From: Aeromicrobium fastidiosum | GTDB taxonomy: Bacteria; Actinomycetota; Actinomycetes; Propionibacteriales; Nocardioidaceae | Direction of reading: 5' to 3' | Length of the DNA stretch: 64,000 nucleotides | Assembly: GCF_017876595.1 (NCBI RefSeq) | Contig: NZ_JAGIOG010000001.1 | Location: 1,116,001 to 1,180,000 of the forward strand | Shown here: positions 17,830 through 26,087 of the stretch, in pieces | How positions within the stretch are numbered: position 1 is the first letter of the stretch | How the letters are laid out: every line of letters starts with the position of its first letter | Position numbers and translations under genes: made by a program | Notes under the pieces: generated by a model | The model's input: only the letters and a program-made list of their open reading frames with translations | Told to the model about the DNA's origin: nothing | Databases searched by the model: none

Positions 17830-18945
17830 ATGGCCACGCCGTTCCACCGCCTCGCCCGCGAGACTCCCCGCTATGCGTGGTGGAAGCTCCCGGTCGCAGC
17901 GCTGGTGATCGTGGTGACCTACTTCGCCCTCTGCATCGTGCTGATGGGGCTGGCCGCGCTGTGGTTCGCCGTCTCGGACTCGTCGTCGTCCTTCGAGGGT
18001 TGGCTCGACTCCGCCGGCGACCTCGATCTCGCCCGGCTCGACTATTTCGTGATCGACATGCTGAGCCTGGTGCTGCTGATCCCGTCGGTGCTGCTCGGCG
18101 TGCTGGTCACCGGTCCGCGTCCGGTCGGCTACCTGTCGTCGGTCACCGGACGGCTGCGGTGGCGCTGGCTGGGCGTCACGGCCGTCATCGCCACGACGAT
18201 CTCGCTCGTGACGATCGGCGGGTCACTGCTGGCCACGCAGATGACCGATCCGTCTGAGGTCAGTGCCCCGGCGCAGGTCGACGGGCGCGTCGCCGTGACG
18301 CTGCTGGTCGTGCTGCTGATCGTGCCCTTCCAGTCCGCGGCCGAGGAGTACCTCTTCCGCGGGTTCCTGCTGCAGCTGGTCGGGTCGTGGTCGCGCTTCG
18401 CGATCGTGGCGATCCTCGTCACCACGCCCTTGTTCGTGGCAGGTCACGGCTACGGGCTGTGGGGGTTGGTGGACGTCGGCGTGTTCGGCCTGACCGCGGC
18501 GGTGCTGACGATCCGCACGGGCGGGCTCGAGGCGGCGATCTCGGCGCACGCCGCCAACAACGTCGTGCTGTTCGCGCTCGACGCGCTGGGCATGGTCTCG
18601 GCCACCGACGACACGGGTGCGGGACCGATCGACGTCGTGCCGACGATCATCTCGAGCATCCTGCTGCTCGTCGTGGTCGAGTGGGCAGCCCGTCGCCGAG
18701 GCGTCCAGCGCACGCGCGACCGCATCCCGGAGCCGCCAGCGCCCATGTGGCCGCCGCCGCCCTACGCGATCGTCTGGTACCCGCCACCGGTCCCCCACCA
18801 CTGGCCGAGCGAGCGCAGCGAGCGAAGGCAAGCGCCCGGGCGAAGCCCGGCAGCGGTGAGGAACGAACCGCTGGGGCCGCGAAGCGGCGCGCTGCATCCG
18901 AACACCCCCGACTACCCGGGCGAGCTGCCGCCCGGGTGGCGCTGA
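17830..18945 (+). CDS. CPBP-family intramembrane protease
   Basis: A 371-aa membrane protein of the CPBP (CAAX-like, Abi) glutamic protease family. Motif 1 is AAEEYLFRGFLLQ (EExxxR), motif 2 lies in FVAGHGYGLWGLV, and motif 3 in ISAHAANNVVLF. There are about eight membrane segments in residues 25-275. The C-terminal tail (about 295-371) is disordered, Pro-rich (PPPPYAIVWYPPPVPHHW) and then Arg-rich; the tail DNA at 18810-18890 is a GAGCG/CGAAGC low-complexity repeat that also occurs in intergenic regions of this window. ATG at 17830 is 24 bp after the hairpin. Substrate unknown. Confidence 0.87.
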   Translation: MATPFHRLARETPRYAWWKLPVAALVIVVTYFALCIVLMGLAALWFAVSDSSSSFEGWLDSAGDLDLARLDYFVIDMLSLVLLIPSVLLGVLVTGPRPVGYLSSVTGRLRWRWLGVTAVIATTISLVTIGGSLLATQMTDPSEVSAPAQVDGRVAVTLLVVLLIVPFQSAAEEYLFRGFLLQLVGSWSRFAIVAILVTTPLFVAGHGYGLWGLVDVGVFGLTAAVLTIRTGGLEAAISAHAANNVVLFALDALGMVSATDDTGAGPIDVVPTIISSILLLVVVEWAARRRGVQRTRDRIPEPPAPMWPPPPYAIVWYPPPVPHHWPSERSERRQAPGRSPAAVRNEPLGPRSGALHPNTPDYPGELPPGWR

Positions 18946-18952
18946 CCGGGAG

Positions 18953-19270
18953 TCAGCGGACGGTCGGACGTCCTGCCGTCTCCCAAGCCTCCATGCCGCC
19001 GGCGACGTTGGTCACGTCGTGGCCCTGCGCGTGCAGCCACTGCGTCGCCCGCGCCGAGCGTCCGCCCAGGTGGCAGATCACGAGGGTCCGCACCGCCGGA
19101 TCGAGCTCACCGACCCGTGCGGGGATGTCGCCGAGCGGGATGTGGATCGCGCCGTCGATGTGACCCGCGGCCCACTCGTGGGGCTCACGGACGTCGAGGA
19201 CGACGAGGTCGCCGGGAATGGTGTCCGGGATCGCGTCGATCTCGGTGGTCGGGATGCTCGGATCGCTCAT
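18953..19270 (-). CDS. Single-domain rhodanese
   Basis: A 105-aa sulfurtransferase domain. LVVLDVREPHEWAAGHIDGA and the active loop VICHLGGRSARA are clear, with the cysteine that carries persulfide present (CHLGGR). Such proteins move sulfane sulfur or detoxify cyanide and thiols. The ATG at 19270 is the most natural start for this domain; an in-frame GTG at 19324 would add 18 residues. It is convergent with the CPBP protease gene. Confidence 0.9.
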   Translation of the reverse strand: MSDPSIPTTEIDAIPDTIPGDLVVLDVREPHEWAAGHIDGAIHIPLGDIPARVGELDPAVRTLVICHLGGRSARATQWLHAQGHDVTNVAGGMEAWETAGRPTVR

Positions 19271-19389
19271 GCTCCATGGTGCAACGCGACGAAATCCGGC
19301 GCGAACGGGGGTCTGATCGGTCACAGGGGTAGCGATGAACCCCCCCGCCTAGTTACTTTGGACCAGAGGATTCGGATTTCCGTGGTTCC

Positions 19390-19830
19390 ATGGAGGTGGC
19401 AGCTTCCGGTGACAGACGAAGGGCGGTGGACGAGATGGACCCACGTGACACCGTCCGTCTCCCCTTCGCCCCTTCCACGCCGGGCATCGCCCGTACCCGT
19501 CTGGCCGCCTTCCTCACCCGGCAGCACGCCTCCTCGTCGGTCATCGACGACGCGCTGATCGTCATCAGCGAGATGATCGCCAACGCCGTGAGCCACGGCG
19601 TCCCGGGCACCGACGGGACGATCGAGATCTCGTGGTCGATCAACCACGACCTGCTCGAGCTGAGCGTGCTCGACGGCGGCGTGGGCGGCCGACTCGAGCC
19701 GATCGACTTCGACGAGGACTCGCTCAGCGGTCGTGGCCTGTCGATCATCAGCCGCGTCGCCGACCGCTGGTGGGTCGACATGTCGGCCGGCACGCGGGTC
19801 AACGCCGAGCTCGCGCTCGTGACCCACTGA
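19390..19830 (+). CDS. RsbW/SpoIIAB-like ATPase (anti-sigma regulator type)
   Basis: A GHKL-type ATPase of up to 146 aa. The N box is SEMIANAVSHG, the G1 box LDGGVGG and the G2 box SGRGLSII. There is no kinase dimerisation or sensor domain, which is the architecture of anti-sigma factors and their serine kinases; actinobacteria hold many such orphan copies. The true start may be ATG 19435 (MDPRDTVRLP), which has a modest GGTGGACGAG upstream; 19390 is the longest form. No sigma or anti-anti-sigma gene is adjacent, so the partner is unknown. Confidence 0.82.
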   Translation: MEVAASGDRRRAVDEMDPRDTVRLPFAPSTPGIARTRLAAFLTRQHASSSVIDDALIVISEMIANAVSHGVPGTDGTIEISWSINHDLLELSVLDGGVGGRLEPIDFDEDSLSGRGLSIISRVADRWWVDMSAGTRVNAELALVTH

Positions 19831-19864
19831 GCGGCCCCGCAGCCGCCCGTTAGACTCGCCCGTC

Positions 19865-20701
19865 ATGGGCAAGAAGTCGCGACTCAAGACCAAGGGCGCC
19901 AAGAAAGAACGCATGCCGTTCGTGGCGCGCACCTTCGAAGGGCTCCCGCGTGAGGCCGACTGGGTCGCGCTGCGTGAGTTCGTGCCGGCGGCGTCGGCCA
20001 CCATCACCCTGACGACGGGCGAGACCGTGCGGGTGTGCTCGATGCTGCCCGGCAACGGTGCGGGCATCCGCCGCCAGGACGGGGAGATCTGGATCGGCCT
20101 GCAGGTCGCCCACAACTTCGGCGACATCAGCCGCGACCTGGCGCACGTCATCGACCTCGCCCGCACGACCGAGCTCGGCAGCCCCGTCCGCATGACCGAC
20201 CCGGGTGTCGGCCCGCGCCTGCAGGACATCATCGCTCCCGACTCCGCCTTCGACGTCGAGGTGCACGACGGCTTCGACTACTGGGTCGAGGGTGTCGAGT
20301 CCAACGACGGCATCGCCGAGGCGCTCGCCGAGGCCAATGACACGATCGCCCCGACCGTCCACCTCGACTCCGTCGACGGTGCCTACTGGACCGAGATGGG
20401 CCCGCAGCGGTTCCTCCGCTGGGTCATGACCCACGACGAGACGACGCTGCTCAACGCCCTGGCGCGGCTGCACGCGGCCGACGCCGACACGCTGGGCGAG
20501 GGCACCAAGCTCATCGGCCACTTCCGGGCGCATGGCCTGCTCGTGCCGGTGTGGGAGTTCGAGCACGACGCCGACGCCCTCGAGAAGCCGGCCGTCGAGT
20601 TCGCCGCCCGTCTCGCCGAGGCCCTGGCCGACGACAGCCCGCTGACCTCCGAGCAGCGGTCGGCCCGTGGCTCGCTGATCAGCCGCCAGGTGCAGGTCTG
20701 A
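19865..20701 (+). CDS. DUF5926-like conserved actinobacterial protein
   Basis: A 278-aa cytoplasmic protein of unknown function. It begins with a basic stretch (GKKSRLKTKGAKKERMPFV) and then FEGLPREADWVALREFVPAA, which I recall as typical of DUF5926 proteins, once mislabelled as SecA-like. No catalytic motif is apparent. TAGACT (19851-19856) with an 8-nt gap makes a leaderless ATG at 19865 likely. It is convergent with the GYF membrane protein, with a palindromic repeat between the stops. Confidence 0.72.
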   Translation: MGKKSRLKTKGAKKERMPFVARTFEGLPREADWVALREFVPAASATITLTTGETVRVCSMLPGNGAGIRRQDGEIWIGLQVAHNFGDISRDLAHVIDLARTTELGSPVRMTDPGVGPRLQDIIAPDSAFDVEVHDGFDYWVEGVESNDGIAEALAEANDTIAPTVHLDSVDGAYWTEMGPQRFLRWVMTHDETTLLNALARLHAADADTLGEGTKLIGHFRAHGLLVPVWEFEHDADALEKPAVEFAARLAEALADDSPLTSEQRSARGSLISRQVQV

Positions 20702-20714
20702 CCGACCCCTCACC

Positions 20715-20777
20715 CGAGATGTCGGCACTTCTGGACGTCAAACCGGCTTGGGGACGTACATAGGTGCCGACATCTTG
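20715..20777. repeat. Intergenic palindromic repeat family 2, copy 1
   Basis: AGATGTCGGCAC (20717-20728) and GTGCCGACATCT (20764-20775) are perfect 12-bp inverted ends of a 63-bp element. The interior TGGACGTCAAACCGG...GGGGACGT is shared with copies at 22768 and 51616. It lies between two convergent gene ends. Confidence 0.85.
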
Positions 20778-20789
20778 CGGGTCGGGCGC

Positions 20790-21479
20790 TCAGAAGACGC
20801 CCGGCACCTCGTCTGCGCGTCGCCAGTCACCCGTGCCGGGCCAGACGAGCGTGGCCGGCAGCATGCGTCCTTCGGTGACGAGCATGCGTAGCTGATCGAC
20901 GTCGAACGGGCCGTACTGCACCCCGTCGACGTGGACGAAGTGCGTGCCCGGCACCGTAGCCCCGGCGGTGCTGGCGACCGGAGGGACAGGCGGTGCGGCG
21001 GTCGCAACGACTGGGCGACCTGTCCGTGACACGAGGACACCCACCACCAGGCAGGCCGCGCTCGTCGCCCAGATGACGGGCCACCGGCCGGCGAACATGC
21101 CGTCGGACGTCGACTGGCGGTAGAGGGTGAACGGCGAGACGTCGAGGCCGACGCCCGTCAGCAGCGAGATCAACGTGATCTCTCGCCCCACCCAGGCGCA
21201 GGCGGCGATGACGAAGAACGCCGCGCTCGCCCGGCCCGTCACCGTGGGGTTGAGCAGCGCGACGAGTGCGAGCAGAGCGCCCACCGACATCGCCCAGGCG
21301 GCCGCGATGAACAGGAGCAGCAGCACCAAGGTGCGACCGCTCGCCAGACCCCGGAAGACGAGCTCGTAGATGTCGGTGGACACCAGTGCGTAGTGGACGT
21401 AGCCGCTGTAGGCACCGAGCAGCAGGGCGAGCGTGAGGCCCGCGACCTGGACGGGCCGGCGCGGTGCCCTCGACGTCAT
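20790..21479 (-). CDS. Membrane protein with C-terminal GYF_2 domain
   Basis: A 229-aa protein with about four membrane segments (residues 15-170) and a cytoplasmic C-terminal domain. The last 40 residues (VDGVQYGPFDVDQLRMLVTE, then ATLVWPGTGDWRRADEVP) are a GYF_2 domain, a small fold thought to bind peptides or mediate protein contacts in bacteria. The ATG at 21479 begins MTSRAPRRP. The stop of the secreted protein upstream lies 31 bp away on the same strand, so the two may be co-transcribed. Function is unknown. Confidence 0.8.
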   Translation of the reverse strand: MTSRAPRRPVQVAGLTLALLLGAYSGYVHYALVSTDIYELVFRGLASGRTLVLLLLFIAAAWAMSVGALLALVALLNPTVTGRASAAFFVIAACAWVGREITLISLLTGVGLDVSPFTLYRQSTSDGMFAGRWPVIWATSAACLVVGVLVSRTGRPVVATAAPPVPPVASTAGATVPGTHFVHVDGVQYGPFDVDQLRMLVTEGRMLPATLVWPGTGDWRRADEVPGVF

Positions 21480-21510
21480 CGCGCCAGCCCGTCCGGGGTG
21501 CCGTCCCCGG

Positions 21511-22593
21511 TCAGAAGGCGCACAGGATCCGCGCGTCGCCCCAGAGACCAACGGTAGTGGGGGGGCCGGAGCCGGTCGGGCCAGCGACGTAGATGTCCTG
21601 CAGCTTCAGCCTGTAGGAACCGTTCAGATCGAGCGTCACGTCCTTCGACGTCCCGTTGCCCAAGGTGCCGAAGTCGCTGCTCGCCGCATCCTTGGAGGCG
21701 ACGAACTTCACGGCAGACCCACTCGGTGACGAGTCAGTGAGGCCGATCCTCGCCGTGAACGTTGTGCAGCGGTAGTTCAGGCTCCATTCGGCCCAGGGGT
21801 CTTGGTCCCACCAGAAGTTCGAGGTGTTCCCCACAGACTTGGGGTAGGCGTTTCCTAGGAGATTGCCCGGCGTCGGACCGAATCTCGACGACGACACCCG
21901 TGTTAGCTCGCTCAGGTACGTCCAGCCGAAGACCTTGACCGAGCCTGCGCTGGCCGCGGCCTCGTTGTTGAAGCGCGAGGACGGGATGACGACCCGCAAC
22001 GGCACCGCCGCCCCCGACTGGCTGATGCCGCCAGCGACGCTGAACGATCCGTTGGGGGCGATGCGTGCCGACCCGATCGTGCCGAAGGTGCCGCCGGCAC
22101 CGACCTGCAGCTGCGCGTATCGTCCGGCGACGCTGCGTCCCGCGGTGCCGGTGACGGTGACGCCCTGTCCTGCCTCGATGACCCGGCTGCTCACGCCAGT
22201 GACGGTGACCGTCGGAGTCGACCGCTTCAGCTTGCGAACCTTCAAGCGCATCGGACGGCTCGTGCCTGCGCGGTACTTGCCGGACTTGGGCTTGGTGACG
22301 CGGTACTGCCGGTTCTGGCGCGACTTCGGCCTGTCTGTGAAGGCGAACGTCCCGTTGGAGCGCACCCGGGCTGTGGCCTCGCGCTTCCACTTCTTGCCCG
22401 AGATGCGCTTGTAGAGCACGACCTTGCCGCCCCTGGCGGGAGAGACTGTGCCGGTGATCGTGACGGACTGCCCGATCATGATGCTGGACGAGCTGATCGA
22501 CGCCTTGACCCTGTACTTGCGGGCGGCCTCGGCCGGCGCGCCGAGAGCCAGGACGAGGCCGAGAGCGGCGATGACGACGACGAGCTTGCGCAT
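21511..22593 (-). CDS. Secreted protein with Ig-like repeats and an NPCBM-like C-terminus
   Basis: A 360-aa exported protein. A signal peptide (about 1-26, ending GAPAEA) is followed by two beta-sandwich segments: residues 30-120 (SIMIGQSVTITGTVSPARGG, basic) and 130-215 (VIEAGQGVTVTGTAGRSVAG). The C-terminal third (about 220-360) includes YLSELTRVSSS, ARIGLTDSSPSG and VGLWGDARILC, resembling the NPCBM putative carbohydrate-binding module. It probably sits on the cell surface and binds sugar polymers, which is inference. The ATG at 22593 follows GGAGAAATC. It precedes the GYF membrane gene in a likely operon. Confidence 0.78.
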   Translation of the reverse strand: MRKLVVVIAALGLVLALGAPAEAARKYRVKASISSSSIMIGQSVTITGTVSPARGGKVVLYKRISGKKWKREATARVRSNGTFAFTDRPKSRQNRQYRVTKPKSGKYRAGTSRPMRLKVRKLKRSTPTVTVTGVSSRVIEAGQGVTVTGTAGRSVAGRYAQLQVGAGGTFGTIGSARIAPNGSFSVAGGISQSGAAVPLRVVIPSSRFNNEAAASAGSVKVFGWTYLSELTRVSSSRFGPTPGNLLGNAYPKSVGNTSNFWWDQDPWAEWSLNYRCTTFTARIGLTDSSPSGSAVKFVASKDAASSDFGTLGNGTSKDVTLDLNGSYRLKLQDIYVAGPTGSGPPTTVGLWGDARILCAF

Positions 22594-22767
22594 GATTTCT
22601 CCAGGAGCACCAGTGGTGACGGGACGGATGCTCGCGACGCTATCGGCTCGTGACGGCACGAGGTGTCCTCCGTTTCACGGACATGTCCCCGCGCAAGCGC
22701 CCGCCGTCGGGAATGATCCGGGTCGGTGCCGTTGATCCCTGCATGACCAAGCTCGACTTCGGCCCGG

Positions 22768-22830
22768 CAAGATGTCGGCACTTATCGACGTGAAATCGGT
22801 CCGGGGACGTCGATCAGTGCCGAGATGTTG
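22768..22830. repeat. Intergenic palindromic repeat family 2, copy 2
   Basis: AGATGTCGGCAC (22770-22781) and GTGCCGAGATGT (22817-22828) are inverted ends matching at 10 of 12 positions. The interior TTATCGACGTGAAATCGGTC is almost identical to copy 3. It lies just downstream of arcA and could act in its termination. Confidence 0.85.
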
Positions 22831-22840
22831 GGGGAGGGGG

Positions 22841-24037
22841 TCAGTCGCGGTCGACGGGGCACGACATGCAGCGGGGCCCACCGCGTCCGGAGCCCAGCTG
22901 GTCGCCGCTGATCGCGATGACCTCGATGCCGTGCTCCTCGAGCCGCGCGTTGGTCTGCTCGTTACGCTCGTAGGCCACGGCGAGGCGTGCGTCGATGGCG
23001 AGGGTGTTGTTGCCGTCGTCCCACTGCTCGCGCTCGGCGGTGACGGGATCGAGTCCGGTGTCGATCTGGTGCAGGGTCTCGATGCCCATCGCCTCGGCCG
23101 CGGCGGCGAAGAACGTCGTCTCGGTGCCGATGACGACGCCGTCGCCTGAACCCGTGGAGGGACCCCAGGCCAGCGGCACGGCGCGCAGCGTGTCGGCCAT
23201 GTTGGGGTAGATGACCACGGTGTCGACGTCGACCATCGTCACGATCGTGTCGAGGTGCATCGTCGCCCTTTCTTGGGCGATCGGGACGGCGAGCACGGTG
23301 TGCGCCAGCTGCTCGGACAGCACCTGGTGGGCGAAGCGCTCGAGCCCCGCCGGGGTCGTCCGCTCGCCGATGCCGACCGCGATGACGCCCGGCGACAGCT
23401 CGAGCACGTCGCCGCCCTCGAGGTGCTCCAGGTGAGGCCCGTGGACGATTGGCGTGCCTGCGAACCGCTCGTGGTGCTGATAGATGAGCCCGGTCAGCTG
23501 CGTCTCGCGGACCCGCGCCGGCATCGCCAGGCTGGTGACGGCGACCCGGTCGCGCAGCCACACCGAGGAGTCTCGGGTGAACAGCAGGTTCGGCAGCGGG
23601 TTGATCAGGAAGTCCTCGGGCTGCATCAGGTGGTGTGCCACGCTGCCGTCGAGGTGGATCTCGTCGTTGCGGAGCCCCGCCATCAAGGTCTCGGCGAGCC
23701 GCGCCGGGTCAGCATCAGCCAGCAGTGACGCGATCAGCGCCTGCACACTCGGACCGACGAACAGTCCCTTGAGGGTGCTGGCGATGATCTCGTCGCGGGC
23801 CGCCTCGATCGCGAGGGTTTGAGTCAGCAGGTCGGTCAGGTAGAGCACCTCGACGTCGTGGTCGCGCAGCGCCTGCGCGAAGGCGTCGTGCTCCTCCTGC
23901 GCGCGGCCGAGCCACGGGATGCCGTCGAACAACAGCGAGTCGTTGTTGCGCGGTGTCAGCCGGCCGAGCTCTGGGCCGGGACGGTGCAGCATGACCGTGC
24001 GCAACCGTCCGACTTCACTGTCCGCTCCGAGAGGCAT
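22841..24037 (-). CDS. arcA: Arginine deiminase
   Basis: A 398-aa enzyme converting L-arginine to citrulline and ammonia. The guanidino-group residues and nucleophile are present: NLLFTRDSSVW, HLEGGDVLEL, MHLDTIVTMVD and the C-terminal GGPRCMSCP, with Cys390 as nucleophile. The expected length is kept. The ATG at 24037 follows TAGGCT (24049-24044) with a 6-nt gap, so the mRNA is leaderless. Carbamate kinase, ornithine transcarbamylase and the arginine/ornithine antiporter are not adjacent, so it acts as a single gene here, perhaps in pH or nitrogen balance. Palindromic repeat copy 2 follows the stop. Confidence 0.93.
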   Translation of the reverse strand: MPLGADSEVGRLRTVMLHRPGPELGRLTPRNNDSLLFDGIPWLGRAQEEHDAFAQALRDHDVEVLYLTDLLTQTLAIEAARDEIIASTLKGLFVGPSVQALIASLLADADPARLAETLMAGLRNDEIHLDGSVAHHLMQPEDFLINPLPNLLFTRDSSVWLRDRVAVTSLAMPARVRETQLTGLIYQHHERFAGTPIVHGPHLEHLEGGDVLELSPGVIAVGIGERTTPAGLERFAHQVLSEQLAHTVLAVPIAQERATMHLDTIVTMVDVDTVVIYPNMADTLRAVPLAWGPSTGSGDGVVIGTETTFFAAAAEAMGIETLHQIDTGLDPVTAEREQWDDGNNTLAIDARLAVAYERNEQTNARLEEHGIEVIAISGDQLGSGRGGPRCMSCPVDRD

Positions 24038-24101
24038 GCCGACAGCCTAGTGAGGTGCGGTGACGGCGCACTGCTGACAGGCAGGGGCGGTCGGACCGGC
24101 T

Positions 24102-24971
24102 TCAGTCCCGCGAGGTCGCAGTGACGTTGAAGTCGTTGAAGGTGCCGACGATGCCGCCCGACCTCCTGAGCTTGAAGGTCGCGGTCGCGTGGCGGTAGCG
24201 GTCCTTGGCCACCCGCAGGTTGCGGGTGTGCTTGCGTCGGGCCAGGTCGAGGGCAGCCTTCTTCTTGGCACCCTTCTTGGTGCGAGCCTTCTTGATGGAG
24301 TTCGCGTAGGTCTTCTTGACCGCAGCCAGACGCTTCTTGTACGTGGCCTTGGCTGCCCGCAGCTGCTTGGCCGACTTGGGTGTCTCGATCCTGGTGAACG
24401 TCGTCGTGTCCGTCGTCCTGCTGCTTCGGCCCGACGCCGTCATGGTGGCGCCGGTGATGATCCGGTCGGTGTACGAGACCGGGGCGGTGATGACCAGGTT
24501 GCCGGACAGCTGGCCGGGTGTCGCAGCGACGGGGACTGACGGACCAGCGGAGCCGGTGGCGAGCACCTCGTGGCTGAAGGAGTACTGACCCGAGAGGACG
24601 AAGTCGCTGGCGACAGTGGTCGTGAGTGCACCGAAGCTGCACTCGCGGTTGACGTCGTCCGCGTCGACGATGAACGCTCGCACGACCAGACCCACCGCGC
24701 CGGCACCGTTCAGAGGTTCGGCAACGACATCGTCGATGATGGACGGCTCAGCCACGCCGCAGGTCGTCGCGGCGATGTTCTCGAGCGTCTCGTAGACGCC
24801 GGGCGCGTAGAAGTCCCCGGGGGCCAGGAGGTCGTTGGCCACGCTCAGCACCATGTCGCGGGTGACGGGGGCCGGAGTTGCCGCGCTGGACGGTGCGGCC
24901 GTCAGCGCGACCGAGGCGACGGCCAGCGAGACCGCCCCGACTATGGAGCGGGACAGGACTGATCTACGCAT
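24102..24971 (-). CDS. Secreted Lys/Ala-rich paralogue, array gene 1
   Basis: A 289-aa exported protein of unrecognised family and the last array member in transcription order. Signal peptide 1-31 (SVALTAAPSSAA); PVTRDMVLSVA at 35-45; cysteines at 71 and 111; FVLSGQYSF; LSGNLVITAPV. The basic tail begins near 200 and is richer in Arg than its relatives (ARRKHTRNLRVAKDRYRH). The ATG at 24971 is weakly preceded by GGGGGAA. A GGATGATG element lies about 45 nt upstream of the ATG, and GTTGACATTTCGACAAAACC further up could hold a -35. No cassette hairpin follows; arcA starts 64 bp downstream on the same strand but has its own -10. Confidence 0.82.
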   Translation of the reverse strand: MRRSVLSRSIVGAVSLAVASVALTAAPSSAATPAPVTRDMVLSVANDLLAPGDFYAPGVYETLENIAATTCGVAEPSIIDDVVAEPLNGAGAVGLVVRAFIVDADDVNRECSFGALTTTVASDFVLSGQYSFSHEVLATGSAGPSVPVAATPGQLSGNLVITAPVSYTDRIITGATMTASGRSSRTTDTTTFTRIETPKSAKQLRAAKATYKKRLAAVKKTYANSIKKARTKKGAKKKAALDLARRKHTRNLRVAKDRYRHATATFKLRRSGGIVGTFNDFNVTATSRD

Positions 24972-25124
24972 GACGTTCCCCCGAGATGGTGATGACGGCC
25001 CAAGCGGGCAACCTCATCATCCACGGACGGGTAACCCGCTGTCACGGTTTTGTCGAAATGTCAACTCCCCAACCTCGCCCCTGCTCGACGCCCAGTGAGG
25101 TGCCCACGGCATGGGACCAAGGGC

Positions 25125-25940
25125 TCAGAGTCCGTCGGGCAGGTCAAGACGGACGGTCGAGTTGATCGGAGTCTCCGTCCGGACCTGCTTCTCGACCATC
25201 CTCGTCCTTGAGGTGGCGATGCCCTTCAGGTACTTCTGCTTGGCCCCCTTGAGCTGGTTGTGCAGGTAGTACCGAGCGATCCGCCTCTTCTTGGTGTTGC
25301 CGGACGCCTTCTTGATGGCCTTCTTGAACGTCTTCTTCGCCTTGGCCTTGCGCTGCTCGTACTTCTTCTTGGCGATCTTCTTCTGCTGGGCCGTCTTCGG
25401 CGTGGGCGTGACGATCAGCGTCCGCTGGCTGGACTGCGTCAGGACCTTTCCGTCGACCGACAGGGATGCCTGCACCCCGAACTGGCCCTCGGTGAAGACC
25501 GGCTCGCCAAAGACGGTGTAGGTCTGGCCGATGTGCCTGTCACCGCTGAAAGGAACCCGTCTGGTGGCGTCGGCATCGACGATTCCACCCTCCTGCACCT
25601 GCAGGCGGTAGTGGCCGATCACGGCGGAGCTGTAGGGCGCGGTGAAGAATGCGAACGTGCACGACTCGTACCCATATGCAGGGTCGTTGACCACGTCGAC
25701 GGTGGCGACGGTCGCTTCGGTGCCCGCACCGAGCGGGGCGCTGGCGTAGCGGATGTCCTTCGGTACGAGGTTGGCGGGCGAGGCCGGCGAGCGGCGGCAC
25801 ACGTCCTGGGCCTTCGCATTGATCATCGCGATCGTGTCCGGGACGGGTGCCGCTGACGCAGGTGACACCGACAGGGTCGCCGAGACGACGGCGAACGCTG
25901 CTGCTCCGATGACGGAGCGGGACAGGACGGATCTACGCAT
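25125..25940 (-). CDS. Secreted Lys/Ala-rich paralogue, array gene 2
   Basis: A 271-aa member. The ATG at 25940 (MRRSVLSRSV) is nearly identical to the N-terminus of gene 1 and is chosen over the longer frame to 26012. Signal peptide ends near SPASAA. The N-terminal GVTR motif is degenerate (PDTIAMINAK). Cysteines occur in AQDVCRRSP and GYESCTFAFF. The LSGDV strand is replaced by FGVQASLSVDG. The basic hairpin (KKKYEQRKAKAKKTF ... YYLHNQLKGAKQKY) is kept with 11-residue aromatic spacing. No cassette terminator follows. Confidence 0.82.
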   Translation of the reverse strand: MRRSVLSRSVIGAAAFAVVSATLSVSPASAAPVPDTIAMINAKAQDVCRRSPASPANLVPKDIRYASAPLGAGTEATVATVDVVNDPAYGYESCTFAFFTAPYSSAVIGHYRLQVQEGGIVDADATRRVPFSGDRHIGQTYTVFGEPVFTEGQFGVQASLSVDGKVLTQSSQRTLIVTPTPKTAQQKKIAKKKYEQRKAKAKKTFKKAIKKASGNTKKRRIARYYLHNQLKGAKQKYLKGIATSRTRMVEKQVRTETPINSTVRLDLPDGL

Positions 25941-26022
25941 GGACTTCCCTCGCGAGTGGCGGTGATGAACGGCCTGCCCATCATGGCGTTCCCGAGGCTT
26001 GGTGTCAGCCATTCACCTCGAC

Positions 26023-26063
26023 CGACCGATCCCGCACGGAGCAGCTCCGTGCGGGATCGGTCG
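26023..26063 (-). terminator. Array terminator after gene 3
   Basis: CGACCGATCCCGCACGGAGC (26023-26042) pairs perfectly with 26044-26063, a 20-bp palindrome about one central base. It lies 24 bp after the stop of gene 3 and shares the GATCCCGC...GCGGGATC core with the other array terminators. Confidence 0.9.
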
Positions 26064-26087
26064 AAGGGTGCGGCTGCGCGGGGTGGG

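Noticed and set aside
22841-24037. Arginine deiminase pathway operon
   Set aside because: Only arcA is present; neighbours are unrelated, and it has its own promoter and repeat-type end.
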